From: Paragonimus skrjabini miyazakii
Taxonomy: Eukaryota; Platyhelminthes; Trematoda; Plagiorchiida; Troglotrematidae
Direction: 5' to 3'
Length of the DNA: 64,000 nt
Assembly: GCA_014338405.1 (NCBI GenBank)
Contig: JTDE01000169.1
Span: 130,044-194,043, forward strand
Position numbers and translations under genes: made by a program. The notes beneath the pieces are model-generated. The model saw only the letters and a list, made by a program, of their open reading frames with translations. It ran no database searches and was not told where the DNA came from. Shown piece after piece: positions 12,906 through 26,973 of this stretch. Within the stretch, counting starts at the first letter, position 1. Each line of letters opens with the position of its first letter.

Positions 12906-15900
12906 CACACTACTTATTTGTAACATATTATTATTTGTTTCAACTCATTATGCTACATGCATTTATTAAGTAACGCGCGCAATGTTTACAGCTCAAGCAA
13001 TCTGTTAGTGGAACAAGATGGAATTATGCAATATTTGTTCATGGTTAACTTACGTAGAACTTTGAATAATGACTTGAAACATCATGCACTAACTGTTTAT
13101 ACGAATTACCGTATTTTGGAATTTATGTGTAACTGATGCAAAAACTGTATAATGTAGTATTATCGTACTTAATGCAGTGTGATAAAATTATCGTTCCAGA
13201 GAAAACTTCAAGGTGATGAACTACAGTTCTTTAAATGGATAACTAGTCTGTTTTTTAAGGTAAATTGGTTCTACCAATTTGAGCTTTAGTAAAGCAAGAA
13301 CGTCAAAATAAACAAGGATCCTTTGTATGGAAAATTGATCCAACCTGTTTGAAGTTTTTTAACTGTCATAACACGGTTTAGGTTGTCACTGTGGTAGGGG
13401 ATCAAATAAAATTATAATCTACATCATGTGACTAAATGCGATGAGGACGGGATCACAAACGGCCCAGTAACTTCATGCAAGTTCAGCTGTCACATTTTAT
13501 ATCGATTACCACCATTTTCACTCCAAATCTTTGTGAGCTGAACATGGCTTTTCTAACATTAAAGTTCGTGTTGTGTGTGACAACCCTGAATGTAGTTTCA
13601 ACTTCATTCTCATTAACTCTTGCATAACCAATGGTTAGCGATAAACCCGTCCAATTTATTAATACGTTTGACAGACACGACACCATATTCTTCTGGGCTG
13701 CATTGGTGCTCTACTTAACCAACTATTCTGGAGTATGCCATTGATACCTAACAAGTACCGTGCAAATTTGTGCATACAGTGGTGTGCACACAATAAAGAG
13801 TTGGTTTAGCAACCATGTTCTCAACCGGAAGTGGGTTTGAAATGAGGTCCATTGTATATCACAGATTGAGGCATACTTTCCAAATATATGCAGCATCATA
13901 ATCGTCAACAGCAATAAATGAACAGCCCATCGCACGTCCGTACTTGTGCACGTTGTTGAATTGTGATAGCCAAAATGTGATTATATGCACCGATAAAACT
14001 GTCTTGACAAAATTAGTTTTACTTCAAGGCGAAAATCAATTGGACACGTTTTCCGCGTGAGTTAGATTTGATGGTGAAATTATTATCTCTCCAAACTGTT
14101 CGCAACGTTTGCCACTACCGGCTTAGCTCGATCATTTAGTTTGAGCATGATTGTAGCGGTGTGTTGGATTTGTTAACCAGCCGTACCCGGGCACACTGCC
14201 TTTTTATTGGGCAAGCCCTTGTGGTAAGCGTTTTAACTGGCATTTCTCGTGACATACTTCGCACCAGAGATTTCGGTTCCCGATTCCCTATCGTGATTGC
14301 CAATCTGGTTTTATCTAATGCACACATGCTGATATTTTTTACACCTGCCATCACTGATACTTCGAATCATGATTGTGAACTGGCAATAATTTCAATTTAC
14401 AAAGTTCACCAAATATCGTGAGTCATTCATTCATTAGTAACAACACTGCGGGGTTAAAACTCAGTTCCTGTTAATTATTCACACTGCCGGCAGGCTACAG
14501 TGAAATCGAAACCAAAATCGATTCCTAAGTCTACCCGCATACTACAACGGCAATGAGCTAAGTTTTTCATTTAGAAACTGGACATTGTGCACAAGCTTAA
14601 TGCATTCAAGAGATGAATTAATTCTTCAGCGTGTACGATTTTAAAACCTACTTAAAAATTCTTTGGTACACTTTCCTTAATCCATCGGATTTCTACCGCA
14701 GTTTGTGAATCTATGTCTACATAAAAGCAGATAACAAAGATTGCATAAACGTAGTAGAAACCGTAGTTTAAATCATATTCGTGCAACCATTGATATATCT
14801 AAGTTGCCGACGTATTCCGTTATTTGCTTATATGACGCTGTATGAGCAAAGTGGTGATTTTCATTCAGCAATGGAAAACGCTTTCAACGTTTGATTGTTT
14901 GTCTGATGTTTAGGAGCCAACATGTCAAAGGGACTGAGTTGGTTGTAGTTATCATGTGAACCCCGCTGACCTTAGCATTCATATGAAGTGAGAAAACAAG
15001 ACATGCCTCAGTATTGAATATTTGCTATAATGCTTTTTGATTTTCGATTACAGACATATAGTAGATAATTATAATGACTGGTAAGAAATTACATACGATG
15101 TATATAAAGATCTTTTACGTACCCAAAGTGATCGGACATTCTGCTTGCTCAGTACAGTTCATGTGAATCATTCATATGAAATATTCACAGAATTCAAATA
15201 ATCAAGAGACGTCAAACTACGTCAAATGATCGAGACTGCTCAGGTTTGCACTCTTGCCACATACGCTCTAGACCACCATGTTTTTCATTGCTCCATTAAC
15301 CTCATATAGAGCACGATCAAATTTTGATATGCAAAACGTCGGTCACATTGTTTGGTAGCAAATATTTTTACGTTACTAAAGTAGCCTGTTCCCTATACAG
15401 TTGGTCACGCTTAATACAACGGTAAAACATTGAAAGTACGCTTGATTGCCACAATTTATTCTCATGATTGGCTGGTTAACTTGTGCCTTTCTGGATGAAC
15501 GTTGCGACAAAATATGGCTGATATTAAATTTGTATCACCAAAAATCCACTACTTACTTGTGAATTGTAAATAGTTATATAAAAATCAATCCCGCTGATGT
15601 CACAGTTCATTACACAAAAGTTATGTATTTCAACTTTGACAGCAAAATCACCTTTGCGAATATCGACATTTTCCTTGAAATTTTTGTGATGCTCCTTTAT
15701 GATGCGTACGGTCCGAAATACAGTGGGTGAAGATCACACGTGTTTGATTGTCGCAAGTAAAACGTTGACAGTTGGTTATAAAATATTCACTGTTCATATT
15801 AATAAAAATTGCGTTGCAAACAAAACTAATGCGACACAATTAACCGCAAGATACTTGAGAATGAGTTGCTTGTAAGTAACAATTCTAATCTAATTTTAAA

Positions 15901-18900
15901 AGAACCCGGTATTTTTCTAACTATGTTAGTATCATGTCCGATTCAGAAATAACACCAAAGTAAATATAAATTGCTGTAATTTAGCTAGACTCAGTAGCCT
16001 CTTGCCTTTTGAAATTTAGATTTACAACTAGCAAAGATGTCACTAGCTGATCACGGATGAAGCTACCTGAAAGAAATTGAGGTGTCAATACTTTCAGTTC
16101 AGAGGTTTATAGTTAATGCTCACAGATGAATATGACTGGGTGTTTGAGTACATTAAATCAGTCATGCGGTCAGTAGGAGAGTAATCAATCATGTTTTTCT
16201 ACTTAGAGCGTACGGCGGAATACTACTTGTAAGCTCGGCGAAATTATGCATTGTTGAGGGAGGTTATAGTTCTTGGTTTTGAAAAGACTGACTCGTACAT
16301 TTACGTGGACGACAACGCCCTAATGGCAAATTCCGCAATTAGACATATTCAGAAATTCTGTATCTGTTACATTAAACGATTTGGTCTGTTAGAGGAGAGT
16401 TGCTTGAAAGCAATAATACAAATTTGACTGCATGACAAATTGTTGAACGGAGATAGGCTATGTTCCGAAAGATTACACGGACTGATCTATAGCTGTTTTG
16501 TAGTTTATCTATTTGAATGTGGTCGTCTGATTGTATTATAAAGTAATGGTCATCCTGGCAAAAACTGAACATTCATTACTTGGACACGTATCTTAGAGGC
16601 GTTAATTATCAAGTGCAGCAAAATTTTGTAAAATCATAGCATATTGTGTTCAAATCAACGTTTCCTATATTATTCAATTTAATCCGCGACGATTGGCAGT
16701 GCACATTGATCTGACATTTTCTCGTTATACTGGCTATTAGTTGTTTTGCTACATACTATTATTTTTCCTAGCTACCAGTTTCGTAGGTTATTCTAGTGTA
16801 TCCTGCCTAAGATGATGGCGCGATGACAGCTTTTTCTTGATACATCTAACATAAGCAGAAGAAGACCACGCATCATATTTATTACATAACCGAGATAAAC
16901 TAACTCACAAAGGTCTGATGATGCCCGGATGCACTGTTCAGATTTCAGAAGGAATGCAACATTGTAAAAACTGAACTCTAGTTTCGGTCTTGTCCGTGTT
17001 CGTTTGTAATGAATATATTTACAGCTGCTGGTTTATGAACGCTGGCGAAATATATTTGAGTCCATCACATTGATTACTACGCCATTAACCACACTTTGGG
17101 TAGGAAATAATTATTGTATGCTGAAGCACCACCACATTCGTTTCTAGGTTGTTCTGTGTGTTTGAATGGCAATCCGGAGCTTGTAACCAGCATATGTGAG
17201 CACAATCGGCAAAATGCTAAAAAGCAATGTTGAGAAAGAGCATTCCCTTAATACTCATTTGTAGGTGGAAAACCCGCCCTTTATCCTTTTGAATGCCGCA
17301 TAAATAAGCCAGCTCATTTCAGTACACAAACTGTAGTCCATGGTTTCGATTCGTATGTTTCGTTTGCTTCGTTGTTAATTGTGCTGTTTCATACCTAGTT
17401 CATTTTCAAACAATCCCACTATCATGAAAGTTAAATGTACCAGATCGTTCCTGCCACCTACATATACACGCTTGCTTTCATGCTTTGATATAATATTCAC
17501 ACAAATCTAAATACTTTTGCATACGTTCAGGAGTCGACTTCCCTACAAAGACGTAAGCAATTCGGTGCTGTGATGTCTAGCGTGCAAATACTGTTACATA
17601 TTGTTCGTGTACTATGTAAAGCGATGTCGTTCACAAATCCATGTATATATACTCGTGAAAACAGATGAGTAACACTGTGTGCTGTCAATCACTCGGTGAT
17701 ATCCATCTGGATATTTGAAACATTTTGGAAAGTAAACTTTTAGCAACAAAAATTTTATTTCACTGTTTCTCCTAGCTATCGCCCTGTCTTGCTTCATCGT
17801 TAGTAACTCTGTGCCATTTGTAATTATGAATTCAAGTTGTTGTTCGTTTGGTTCTAAAAATGCAATTTGTTCACACGTTATTTTTGTCGTGTTCGATAAA
17901 ATGTTCCCTGGTCACCAAGGTGATAAATCAAAGTATACTTGTGATGATTATGAAATTTTGTGATACAAGTCCTGGAAATAGACTTCTGGTTCAATTCATA
18001 TTCGTGGTATTCGTTCACCTTCTAGTCTCATTCAGATCAAAAGGCTCTCAATATAAAATATCGTATTGCTGTACACGTCAAATAAAATAAACGATACAAT
18101 TGTGATTAATCCCTGACGTTTCGGCTGTATACTCACAGTGAACTGAACAATGACAAACACATATACCCAACAGGAATGCTCAAAATGTATAACTGGCGCA
18201 TGTACAGTCTAGAGACAACCTGAAAAAAAGATAACACTTTTTTCAGTCAATATCATGCATACAGAAAAGGGGTCAACTTAAGTTATTGGGATAAATCTAA
18301 TCAAGCAAAACACCCGATCAGTGTGTTGCAGAGTTATTCGCTTTAAGTTTCATGAATTATGTAAATCGGATTGCGATCTTATTTGAAGGTGGTTCCACTT
18401 GACACAAAGAGTATCTACTGGGATCGTCTTGTATGCATGCGCGCGTGTGTAGATCGATCTGTGGAAACCGGCTTACGCAAATATGCCCGATTAAACCATA
18501 TATTTCCCTAGATTTTGTTATGCTGCAATCATCACTTTGTGAAAGGGATCCACACGTGGGCTCAAGAAAACTCGACTTGATGGTGGCTGTTCAAGCATGA
18601 TCGACCTTTTTGAAGATAGAAAAAAACAGTTTCACTGGGAGGTTTTTCAAAGCAACCCATCAAGTAAAGCGAAGTCAAAAATACCTGGAAATTCTTGAAT
18701 CTAGTCCGTGAAGCTGGACAAGCAAAAAAAAAGCTGGTTTCATATTACATCAGCGACCTTTTTTCAGGTCAGAGGTGGCACTGATTAAATGAGAGAATTG
18801 CTATCTTAAAACCTCCCGGATTTTACTTTGAAGAAATAAACACGATACGGGAGAGTCAGATCGTGGTAATTGAGTCCCAGCGAGCTTCTTTGAGATTGGT

Positions 18901-20907
18901 TGGAAATGAAAATAATGTTTTTCTGCCATGAGCGAGTTTTTGCGATAACTCTGTTTTTCTTCTATCATAATGAAACATTTGGTAAACTCACCAGCTGAGT
19001 TCATTTCCGTTAGTTTGTGTGTCAGACGGATGGGTTTTTAATTCGTTGGCTGCTAGGTCATATTACTGCCGCACACATTTTGAAAGGATAAATAACCTAT
19101 ACTCAGTTGTTTATTTGGAGACGTTATTCATCAGCCAACATCTTATTGAACCGGGAAAAACTCATAACTTATGGCACTGCTTGAATTGAGCACTTGGATT
19201 CCACTATAATTAACACATTCAGATATGTCGTGAAAGGTTTTCGGTTCATGATGCCCGAAGTATTTGGCCCATCTTCGTCTGATTGGTCAAATATAGCATC
19301 AGATAAAGCTGTTCAACACATGATGACGTTCAGTTGGGAAAAGTTGGGATGTTTCTAATTTACATTTGTATTGGGTACCTGTTAGAGTTGATTGAAAGAT
19401 GTATAGCTGGATGGATCGATAATTTAGAGACTCAGACAGTTTTTTTCACGACCATTAGCTGCTGGCAGGGTGAATGAAAACGACAGTAGACATCAGGCGT
19501 TGTCTGTTCACTTTGTAAGTTGTTCCTAGTGAATGACAACTGCAGAATTAGTGTCAAATTTGAAAACTGTCGACCTGCGCTACAGCGTAAATTAGAGTGC
19601 TCCCACACAGCGGTTGCAGCGATGCGTTTCTAACAAATGTAAGCATCATAACGCTTCAAGAATGTTTCCTGCTAGATAAATATCAAATCATTTATCGCTG
19701 TGTGAATATTGCAACCGCGCCCGTACTGCTTAAACCATCTTGCCCATTCGAATTGTAATAATCTCGTAAACAACAAGATTTTGTGGAATCCACAGTTATG
19801 GGCACAAAATTCTTTTCTCCAGCTAAACTTAATGGAACACCGAAATAAGGGTAGATAATATTCAATAATTACCTTCAAGATTCGATCAAACTCACTTGTA
19901 ACCCGAAGTGGATTGGCAGGAGTTAACTATGATGTTGGCAAAGTTTATTCGCAGCTATCAGACGGATGTGCCTGGAGTAGAGTAAAACGTTGTAATGTAA
20001 ATACTTAAATAATCACTGTTTGCGTTTAAATTATTAGTGATCTTAAGGAGAAAGCTATTGGAAAAAATTATTTTTACATTACTGAGGTCATTCAAATGAA
20101 CAACTCCAGAGAATATCCTATTGAGGTGTGGTGAAAATTCATTCGATCACCGCTCATTCAAACTCAGAAACATAGTGTGATCTAACGAGGGACCAATCCA
20201 AACGTTGTATTACAATACCATATCAGAATTGGACGAAAAGTCCCAATGTTACTCATCCCGTTATTCCCCAAGTTCTTTGTTCTGTACTGCACCAACCGGC
20301 CTACAATTTGACTTTACAGGTTCTAGTATGGTCAGTCAGACTGTGATTTGTTTAATACTGTTCTATATCTATGAATACGGCCTCTACTCTCAGGGAAAAG
20401 GACTATGTACTGCAACCAGTACGAATTGTTCTCCTTATTACTGGCGTGGGAAGTTTCAATCCGTGTGAATTTTCTAGGGCTAATCGAAGTCCCTAACTTC
20501 GAATATTACATATTTTGCTTGCTCAAGTTTCGGGGTTTCATTAACAGTTTTGCAGAAGTTTACGCGAATTTAAAAACAACTCATTTGCTGAACTTGCACA
20601 CGGCGAATACACCTTGTAAATCGTTCACATCTACCCCCTGACGTAAGCTGGTCGCTAAACTAATAAAAATGACAGCTTCGAAGAAAAAGCTCGGAAGAAC
20701 TCAACAGACAACTCACAAGGTCAATGAATTAAACTGGGTTGGCGATTTTATCTTTCAGAGCGTACATGAGTTTGTGAAGACACAGACTGTGCTCACGTTG
20801 ACTGTTAACGTCACGGTGTCAATGAAATACGGTAAACGTGTACACCAAAGTCGGTTTGGCCAATGTTCAGCCAATTTTTGTGATCAAATTGCGGAACATA
20901 GTTAGAC
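12906..20907. other. Non-coding, sparse short frames
   Basis: Eight kilobases of AT-rich DNA. Frames such as 13483-13686, 13723-13935 and 14136-14421 overlap on opposite strands and show no domain. At 18110-18139 the minus strand contains CGAAACGTC preceded by CTGTGAG, faintly like a hammerhead core with a deletion. Plus-strand frames at 20205-20468, 20405-20641 and 20669-20905 follow each other closely. They may include short exons, but no splice pair is convincing. Confidence 0.4.
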
Positions 20908-21196
20908 TCACAGATATTCATTAACCACCTCAGAACCTGTTTGTTCACGCTCAGTTAAAAACAACCATATGTGTGGTAACTGGGCGTTATTGCCCATGGA
21001 CATTACCGTAAACATTACAGAGATGGCTGGATTGTCCATAAAAAGGAATTCGTCTGTGACGACCAACAACCGAAAGCAAATGCGTAGAGTGTCCCCGGAA
21101 TTGAACGATAAGGACATTGTAGGCTGGAGAAGTATTCGTTTCCCTTCTGTTGTTGGCTCAAGTCGATACAAAATCGAAAAAGACAAAACTTTCCAT
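20908..21196 (-). CDS. Candidate exon, hydrophobic segment, unknown product
   Basis: On the minus strand a pyrimidine-rich acceptor (TTGTTTTGCTAG) precedes position 21196. An open frame of about 95 codons follows in phase 2. It contains a strongly hydrophobic middle (LRICFRLLVV, then FLFMDNPAISVMFTVMSMG) that could be a membrane or buried beta segment. Two GTAATG donors occur inside at about 21005-21018, so the true exon may end there rather than at the stop near 20908. The opposite strand (20969-21241) is also open, which weakens the case. No family recognised. Confidence 0.28.
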
Positions 21197-22750
21197 CTAG
21201 CAAAACAATGTCCAGACGGGATAATACTTACAAAAATATGATTTCCTTTTGATTGCGCTCAATTATGGTTCACTAAAACGTCTCTTAGTAACCTGAGAAG
21301 GGCCGCAATGATGTGACATTCAGGGAGTAGGCAAAGGATTGTAAACAATGTTTGTTATGGAGATTCGGCTTACAGTTTTTGCATCCATCTTCGGGCGAAA
21401 AGTGTTATTTATCACACATGTTTATGGGTTATTATACCGCTGGATTTTGAGATGAACATTACTGGATTATCTGAAATAAGTTTTTACGTGAGGATTAGAC
21501 GGTTGCAAATGTTGACTCCATCGAGCTGCTGATGCCAAATGTCTCATTCCTCACTGCGCTTACCGACGTTTGTATGGAAAACTTTTTACCATCAAACGGT
21601 TCTGAAAATTGTTCGTTTAGTTATTACTAATATCTATGAGTGGGCCGGATTGTGTGCTTCGAATGCGCCTGCCGGTAGATTCTGCAGATAAGTGTGCCAC
21701 AGGATTCCTTGCATAAGAGAAGCGGCCTTGTTGGATGGGGTACTCAGCAGTACAAGAAGACATCTAAGGTATCGAACGTTGACAAGCGTACACATTTTCA
21801 GTCGGGTGGTCTAGGTGACCAACCAGACAGGGGGAACGGTAATCAATAACTTAATTATCGTTTGGGACAATTTTTTTAAGCAACCACTGTTTAGTTATGC
21901 GTCTTCGACTTCCATTACCGACAACTCGGTGGGAAAAATTTGACATACTGCAATAAAAATGACGTTGTGTTCGAAAACTATAGAGAACTTACCGAACTGA
22001 TTGATCAAAAACGTTTGTCAAATAGGTGAAGTCCATGATCCCCGTAGGGTTTCACGTTTTTGAGACACACAGCACAGTAACACTCCTTTAATGTTCATTT
22101 TCATACTTCACAAAAGCGCTTACTCCAATCGGCCGAGGTAACTGCGTATAAACCAGTTGAAGTACCTATATGTTTGTAAATGAATATTTTCTTTAAATAA
22201 CCAACACCGGATTAATGCGGAAGGCTTTTCTATACTTGAAGTGGGCATTTTTCAGAGTGACAATTCATGTCATGTAATGATAACAATATAATTTGTTTTG
22301 TAAGCTAAATTTCAACCTTATTTAGAGTGATAGCTTCAACTAACAAAAAATAAGAAGGAACATCGTTACACGAATATTAATTTTTATGTAACGTGAACAG
22401 TTATGTTAGGGAAATACCTAATGCTAATTTCAAAACTCACTGAATGCGGTTGACGACTGGGCCGAGTATAAAGAGATAGACAGTTGTGACAATGAATGAC
22501 AAAAGAGTAGTAACAATTGGTGAGTTCAAACTCGTGGGTATTTCGAGGTCGATAAAGAAGTGCATCAAGAGATTTCCGAATAACAAGGTGCATTACGCGC
22601 TTTTTTAGGATTCTCACGAAAGGCTTGTTTGTTTTGACAATAAATTAATCGCAAAATATTTTTCAGACGGTAATTTGATGTAGACCAGAAATTAATCTAC
22701 CAATATTACATGGTTCCTTCTACTATAATTTTCTTTAAAAGTATTTGCAG
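21197..22750. other. No supported gene
   Basis: AT-rich with no long frame. A minus-strand frame at 22384-22617 (77 codons, basic start MRILKKRVMHLVIRK) lacks clear splice sites and is not called. Confidence 0.4.
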
Positions 22751-22955
22751 TGTAACAAATCCGTTGAAAAATATGGAAGGACAATTGGTAAACAACAGGT
22801 TCGGTTGTTCTTTGATAGACCACCTGACCAATTTAATTAATGCGGATAGTGAAACCTCGTACGTTCAGTACAGTCAGAGTTTTTTTGCCACTGAAGGTAG
22901 CAATGTTGATGTGAACAGATCACGTCAAATTTTACTCAAAATACCTCCTGGATAA
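22751..22955 (+). CDS. Candidate terminal exon, unknown product
   Basis: A TTTGCAG acceptor ends at 22750. The frame then runs without stop in phase 2 to TAA at 22953-22955, giving about 68 residues. The peptide has a globular-protein composition, for example NMEGQLVNNRFGCSLIDHL, LINADSETSYVQYSQ and the C-terminal RQILLKIPPG. Codon choice is mixed and the frame is uninterrupted, although the surrounding DNA is full of stops. No family recognised. If real, it is the last exon of a plus-strand gene whose upstream exons were not found. Confidence 0.35.
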
Positions 22956-24164
22956 TCGATATAAATAGGCTTATTTGAAGTTTATAGTTCTACGAAGAAC
23001 TTTGCAGTGAGTTGAACACTATTTTTTGTTAGTTGTTATAAACCAGGGCAGTATAACTGTCGAACAGAAATGTCTAGATAAAACAGCGTATTTATAAAGT
23101 ACACTGGTTTACTATGCGGACCAAGAATATCTTGTTCTGGTGAAATTATTCTGCAGATCATTTTACATAACACAGCAAGGCTGATTTATAGTTCGAAAGG
23201 AGACATTTCGGTTCTCACTGTTTGAATTTATGAAACAACCAACCATCGATTTGGATAACATTCTTGTGTATACGATGGAAGAATAGCGTAGCAAATGTCA
23301 AAGATGTTGATTTCTTATAGCAGACTGGAACATACTTACTTGCTTGCAGCCTCATCAAATCTCACTCTGCACTTGATTACGCTTATCGACTATTTTTATT
23401 GGTCTGCTAATTTATACTTTTCTGATGGCAAACAAAATACAAAGTTTGGCCCCGCATTTGCACCTCCACATTTTGAAAATGCCCTGGGTTTAATAAATTT
23501 CAGCACATTACATACAGTTTTTAGGCTAAAGGATAACAATTGGCAAATTCATTTGTTTCATTTACAGTTCTTATGTCAGATAGTCGGTGAATTTCACCAA
23601 TCGATATAGAGAAAACTAGTAGGATAGTTGCTCAATTGCAGGTATATTCAATGTGATGCTGTCAACTCAGAGAACAACAGTGACGTTGATTTTTCTTCTT
23701 TAGTCGTTGGTATAATCTAGATATTATTTGTAAGTGAGTGCATCGGTGTATACACATACGATGTATATGAATTGTAGACATTGACTCACTGCTGAACCTA
23801 TTCGTTGTCTAGGTTTTTGGGTTAGTCCTTCGAATGCGTTTCCGTGATACACCAAACTTTAGCGGTGCTTGTATATATATATACTTGAATCTTTGCGTGA
23901 TATTAACGCAAATCAGTGAATGTAGTCGTAGTGCGTATTTTTCTACAGCATAAAGCCCAGTATATTTGATTCTGGTTCACTTATTTGCGATGCATTTGCA
24001 TTTTTCTGCCTCGAACATATTTTCCACTACTGTTCGTGAAACACCATTCTATATTCCTTTCTCCCAAGGAGTCGCCGCTGAAGGACATGATTGCTTGTGC
24101 AGTGTTTTAAATTAATCGATGTCTCTCCTGAATGTTTGCGTGTATGACTGGACGTAGTTGTCAT
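22956..24164. other. No supported gene
   Basis: One 104-codon plus-strand frame (23295-23609) is rich in L, H and F and has no acceptor or domain. A (TA)n tract lies at about 23871-23883. Otherwise featureless AT-rich DNA. Confidence 0.4.
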
Positions 24165-24275
24165 ATTTGTTGGTTTAACTCTCAATGGTAGTTCTGTCAC
24201 TGGTTCGATCCCGGCCACAGCGCAGATTTTCCGAAATTGGATCTCTTCTAAATTTGTTAGTTTGACAAGGAAAAC
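24165..24275 (+). mobile_element. tRNA-type SINE fragment
   Basis: Contains a B box GGTTCGATCCC (24202-24212) preceded by TTCTGTCACT. It is followed by the family tail GGATCTCTTCTAAATTTG. This matches the tail half of the elements at 12300-12905 and 60915-61140. The A-box half is too diverged to place. Fragmentary and certainly not transcribable by its own promoter. Confidence 0.6.
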
Positions 24276-24900
24276 CCACAATTGTAAATTTGTGGAGCAA
24301 CCTCATAAACAAATTGCAAATGGTAAAAATCAGCCCACCAGATATCGTTATTCTGAATTTTTTTCGGGAGAGAAACTAAACAGCGCTGTCGCACAAATAA
24401 TAGCCAGACAATTCATTGATAACCGCTGACTGATTTTTCAAGTGTGACATCTGTCTTGAGATAACATGTCAGGCTAATTTAAATTTGTTTTAATGAAGTT
24501 TACAATAACAAACCGTAGGTAAACTTGTTCTGGAGTAATTTTTCTGATCAGTCATGTTCATTATGAAGTTTCTTGAAATTATAGTTCTTCTTATGAATAT
24601 AAATTGTGCCGACGGACTCTAAAGTTTTCGTCCGATGCTTCAGAAGATACTACGTGAACTTCGCTTTCTATGGCCGCTTTTGATTAAATCACGATATGTT
24701 CAAACCCTCCTAAATCCTTAGACACTTGTATAGCTCCTTCACCTTCCACACAAGCTCATTTCTCATTAGCAGACCGTAGTTAGTTGCTAACGTACTATAG
24801 TAATTGCCCGACGCTGTAAGTATTGAATTTCAAATAGGTACACGGTTACACAAGAGCAGATGTGGGTTGCACTTACTGAAGTATGCATTGTGTAAGCCAG

Positions 24901-25025
24901 TGGCCTAATATATATACTGACAAATCTAGAGCCCACTGTTGTAAACAGTATCATGCGAGTTTGTTGGGAATATATCCTGATAACATGAATGAATGCTATA
25001 TAAATGGAACACGCTTGGACCTGAG
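24901..25025 (+). CDS. Candidate internal exon, cysteine-containing, unknown
   Basis: An acceptor TAAGCCAG ends at 24900 and a good donor CTGAG|GTACAG follows 25025. The 125 nt between them are open in phase 0 and encode about 41 residues, including WPNIYTDKSRAHCC and NMNECYINGTRLDL, with three cysteines and one N-glycosylation-type NGT. That would suit an extracellular protein. The polypyrimidine tract is weak and the opposite strand is also open, so this could be chance. Confidence 0.22.
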
Positions 25026-25737
25026 GTACAGAATTCATCAAACCAACAACATATTAGTGTCAGTTGTGTCCCAGAACCTGTGGTCTTCAAGCTGTACAAC
25101 CCGTCACTTATTCATTCACAACAGACGTTGTGGATAAGGCAAGCTTCCTGATTTTTCCTTCATTTTGTAACCAATCGCGTCCTCACAGAAGCAGTCTAAT
25201 TGATTTGTTTTCATAACAATAACACAATGTGGTTTCCCCTCGTCGCCATAAAATTGAATGTTTGCTTCTTGTCAGAGTATCGTTCACATAGAAACAGCAT
25301 CCTACTAAAATCATTTGCCAGCCATATTCACATCAAAGTTGTCAATCATGCTTGAGGACTTCATTTATTTTTTCAATCATATCTACTTTTCAGCATGGAT
25401 CTTTTGCTATCCTCTTTGCTCAACTGCTCCTTAAACTATGTGCAATATGTTTCGACAGCCATCTACAGTTAGTAGACATAGAGAGACTTAAAAAATAGAA
25501 CTAATGTAAATACTTGCGCCACAATAATACGCGGGTATTGTATAATCGACTTTATTTGGGATATGCGTTCTCCCAAATCATGGGCGATTTATCCAACAGC
25601 CTAAGAACATATGGTTGGTGGCATAAAATGTCGTCATATTTTAGACACATTTGTGAATTGTTTGCTTCAAACAAAAAGTGGAACTGATGTGTATGGCTTT
25701 TATAAAATGGTGTGCAATTCCGTTAATCAATTTATCT

Positions 25738-25840
25738 TGTCGGCTATATTCAAACCATAGACAAAAAATGGTATACCAGAACGTGGCACATGTTTTATCA
25801 ACTGAACTATGAAGCGACTCCAATAGCTCACCAAGTTAAC
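25738..25840 (-). mobile_element. Degenerate tRNA-type SINE head
   Basis: Aligns along its length with the head of the SINE at 34140-34285. Both show CGGCT, then a B-box remnant (reverse complement of ATATTCAAACC), GAACG, and the A-box remnant TCAACTGAACTATGAAGC (copy at 34 kb: CCAGCTGAGCTATGAAGC). Many substitutions mark it as an old copy. The tail is not recognisable. Confidence 0.55.
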
Positions 25841-26973
25841 ATTTGAACCCAATTGACCACCCAGCCCTCTGTCATATGGAATCCATCAAAGTACCCGGAT
25901 GACTGATTATCTGGTGAGGATTTCTCGAATAGTTCAAGTTAAACTTCACCAGCATTACTGATGAAGTTTGGACCTGTGTTACTTTTAATTGTTTTGGATG
26001 ATTTAATAATTTAGATGTGACTTATTTAAGAAAGCAGTGAGCTTCTGTTGGAAATAGATGAGTGACGGAAACAGCGCGTTCAAACGTGGTTGACTGAAAG
26101 CTCTGCTTGCATTTAAAAGTTGTGAACAGTTGCAAGTGGTATTCCATCTATATAGTGTTTCTATCCATTGAATCATCTTCTAGAAGCTATTCATTAAACA
26201 TGGCACAAATTGTGTTAGTTTATGTTGTTCGGAATGGCAACTGTATTGTTAAATACACGCCAAAATTGTTTCCACATAAGAATAAAGATTATATCAGTTT
26301 ATGATACACAAATATTGAAACTTTGCGGTAAGGATATTTTATAAAATTTTGAAAATCTACATTGGTGTAAATATATACAAATCTTATTACCACACTTCAG
26401 TGGTGTTTGTTACGTATCCTTAAAATATATAATCTCACTTAGTTCTTTAAAATTAATTGAATGTGTCGACAGTAATTTGCACTCGACACAACATAAGTTT
26501 GATTGTTTCAAGAATTCCCACTAAGTCATAGACGACGAAGTGTAACGAACATGTGTTTTTGATAAAGTCTCATCAGGTTGTTTCAATTATAAAGGGGAAC
26601 CAAACTAAACTTGGTATTTGTCAAAATCAACACCATCTTAATTCTGTGTTTGTGGACGCCGACTGAGTGTTAACTGCTTACATGTCGATCGGGTGAGTCA
26701 GCTAATGACCAAGGCAGTTGAGGCGATTAAGCGATGCTTCTCTGTCCAAAATAAGCTGTATTACGTGGCCAAATGTGATTGTATCAAAAACGTACTTTTA
26801 CTACACTTCCTGTCCTGCAAAATAAATGATCTTGTAATGTGCGACCGAAACCAGCAGGCGCGCACTAGTTGAATTTGAATTGGTGACGGAGCGTGCTGCT
26901 GTGTTTGTGTAAGTCGTGTGCATGGCTTACTGGCCTTTGGCTCATGTTTGTTTCTTGTTGTTTCCTTTTGCAG

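Larger units (their letters stand above)
24276..26973. other. Mostly non-coding
   Basis: Apart from the candidate exon at 24901-25025 and the SINE relic at 25738-25840, only short frames occur (25641-25823, 26107-26304). No RT motif, RNA gene or strong splice pair was found. Confidence 0.4.

Noticed and set aside
12303..12973. Long open frames of 148-198 codons crossing the first gap
   Set aside because: Most of their length is N; the flanks are SINE sequence, so they are not genes.
23295..23609. 104-codon plus-strand frame as a gene
   Set aside because: Amino-acid mix is that of translated AT-rich DNA, no acceptor or motif.
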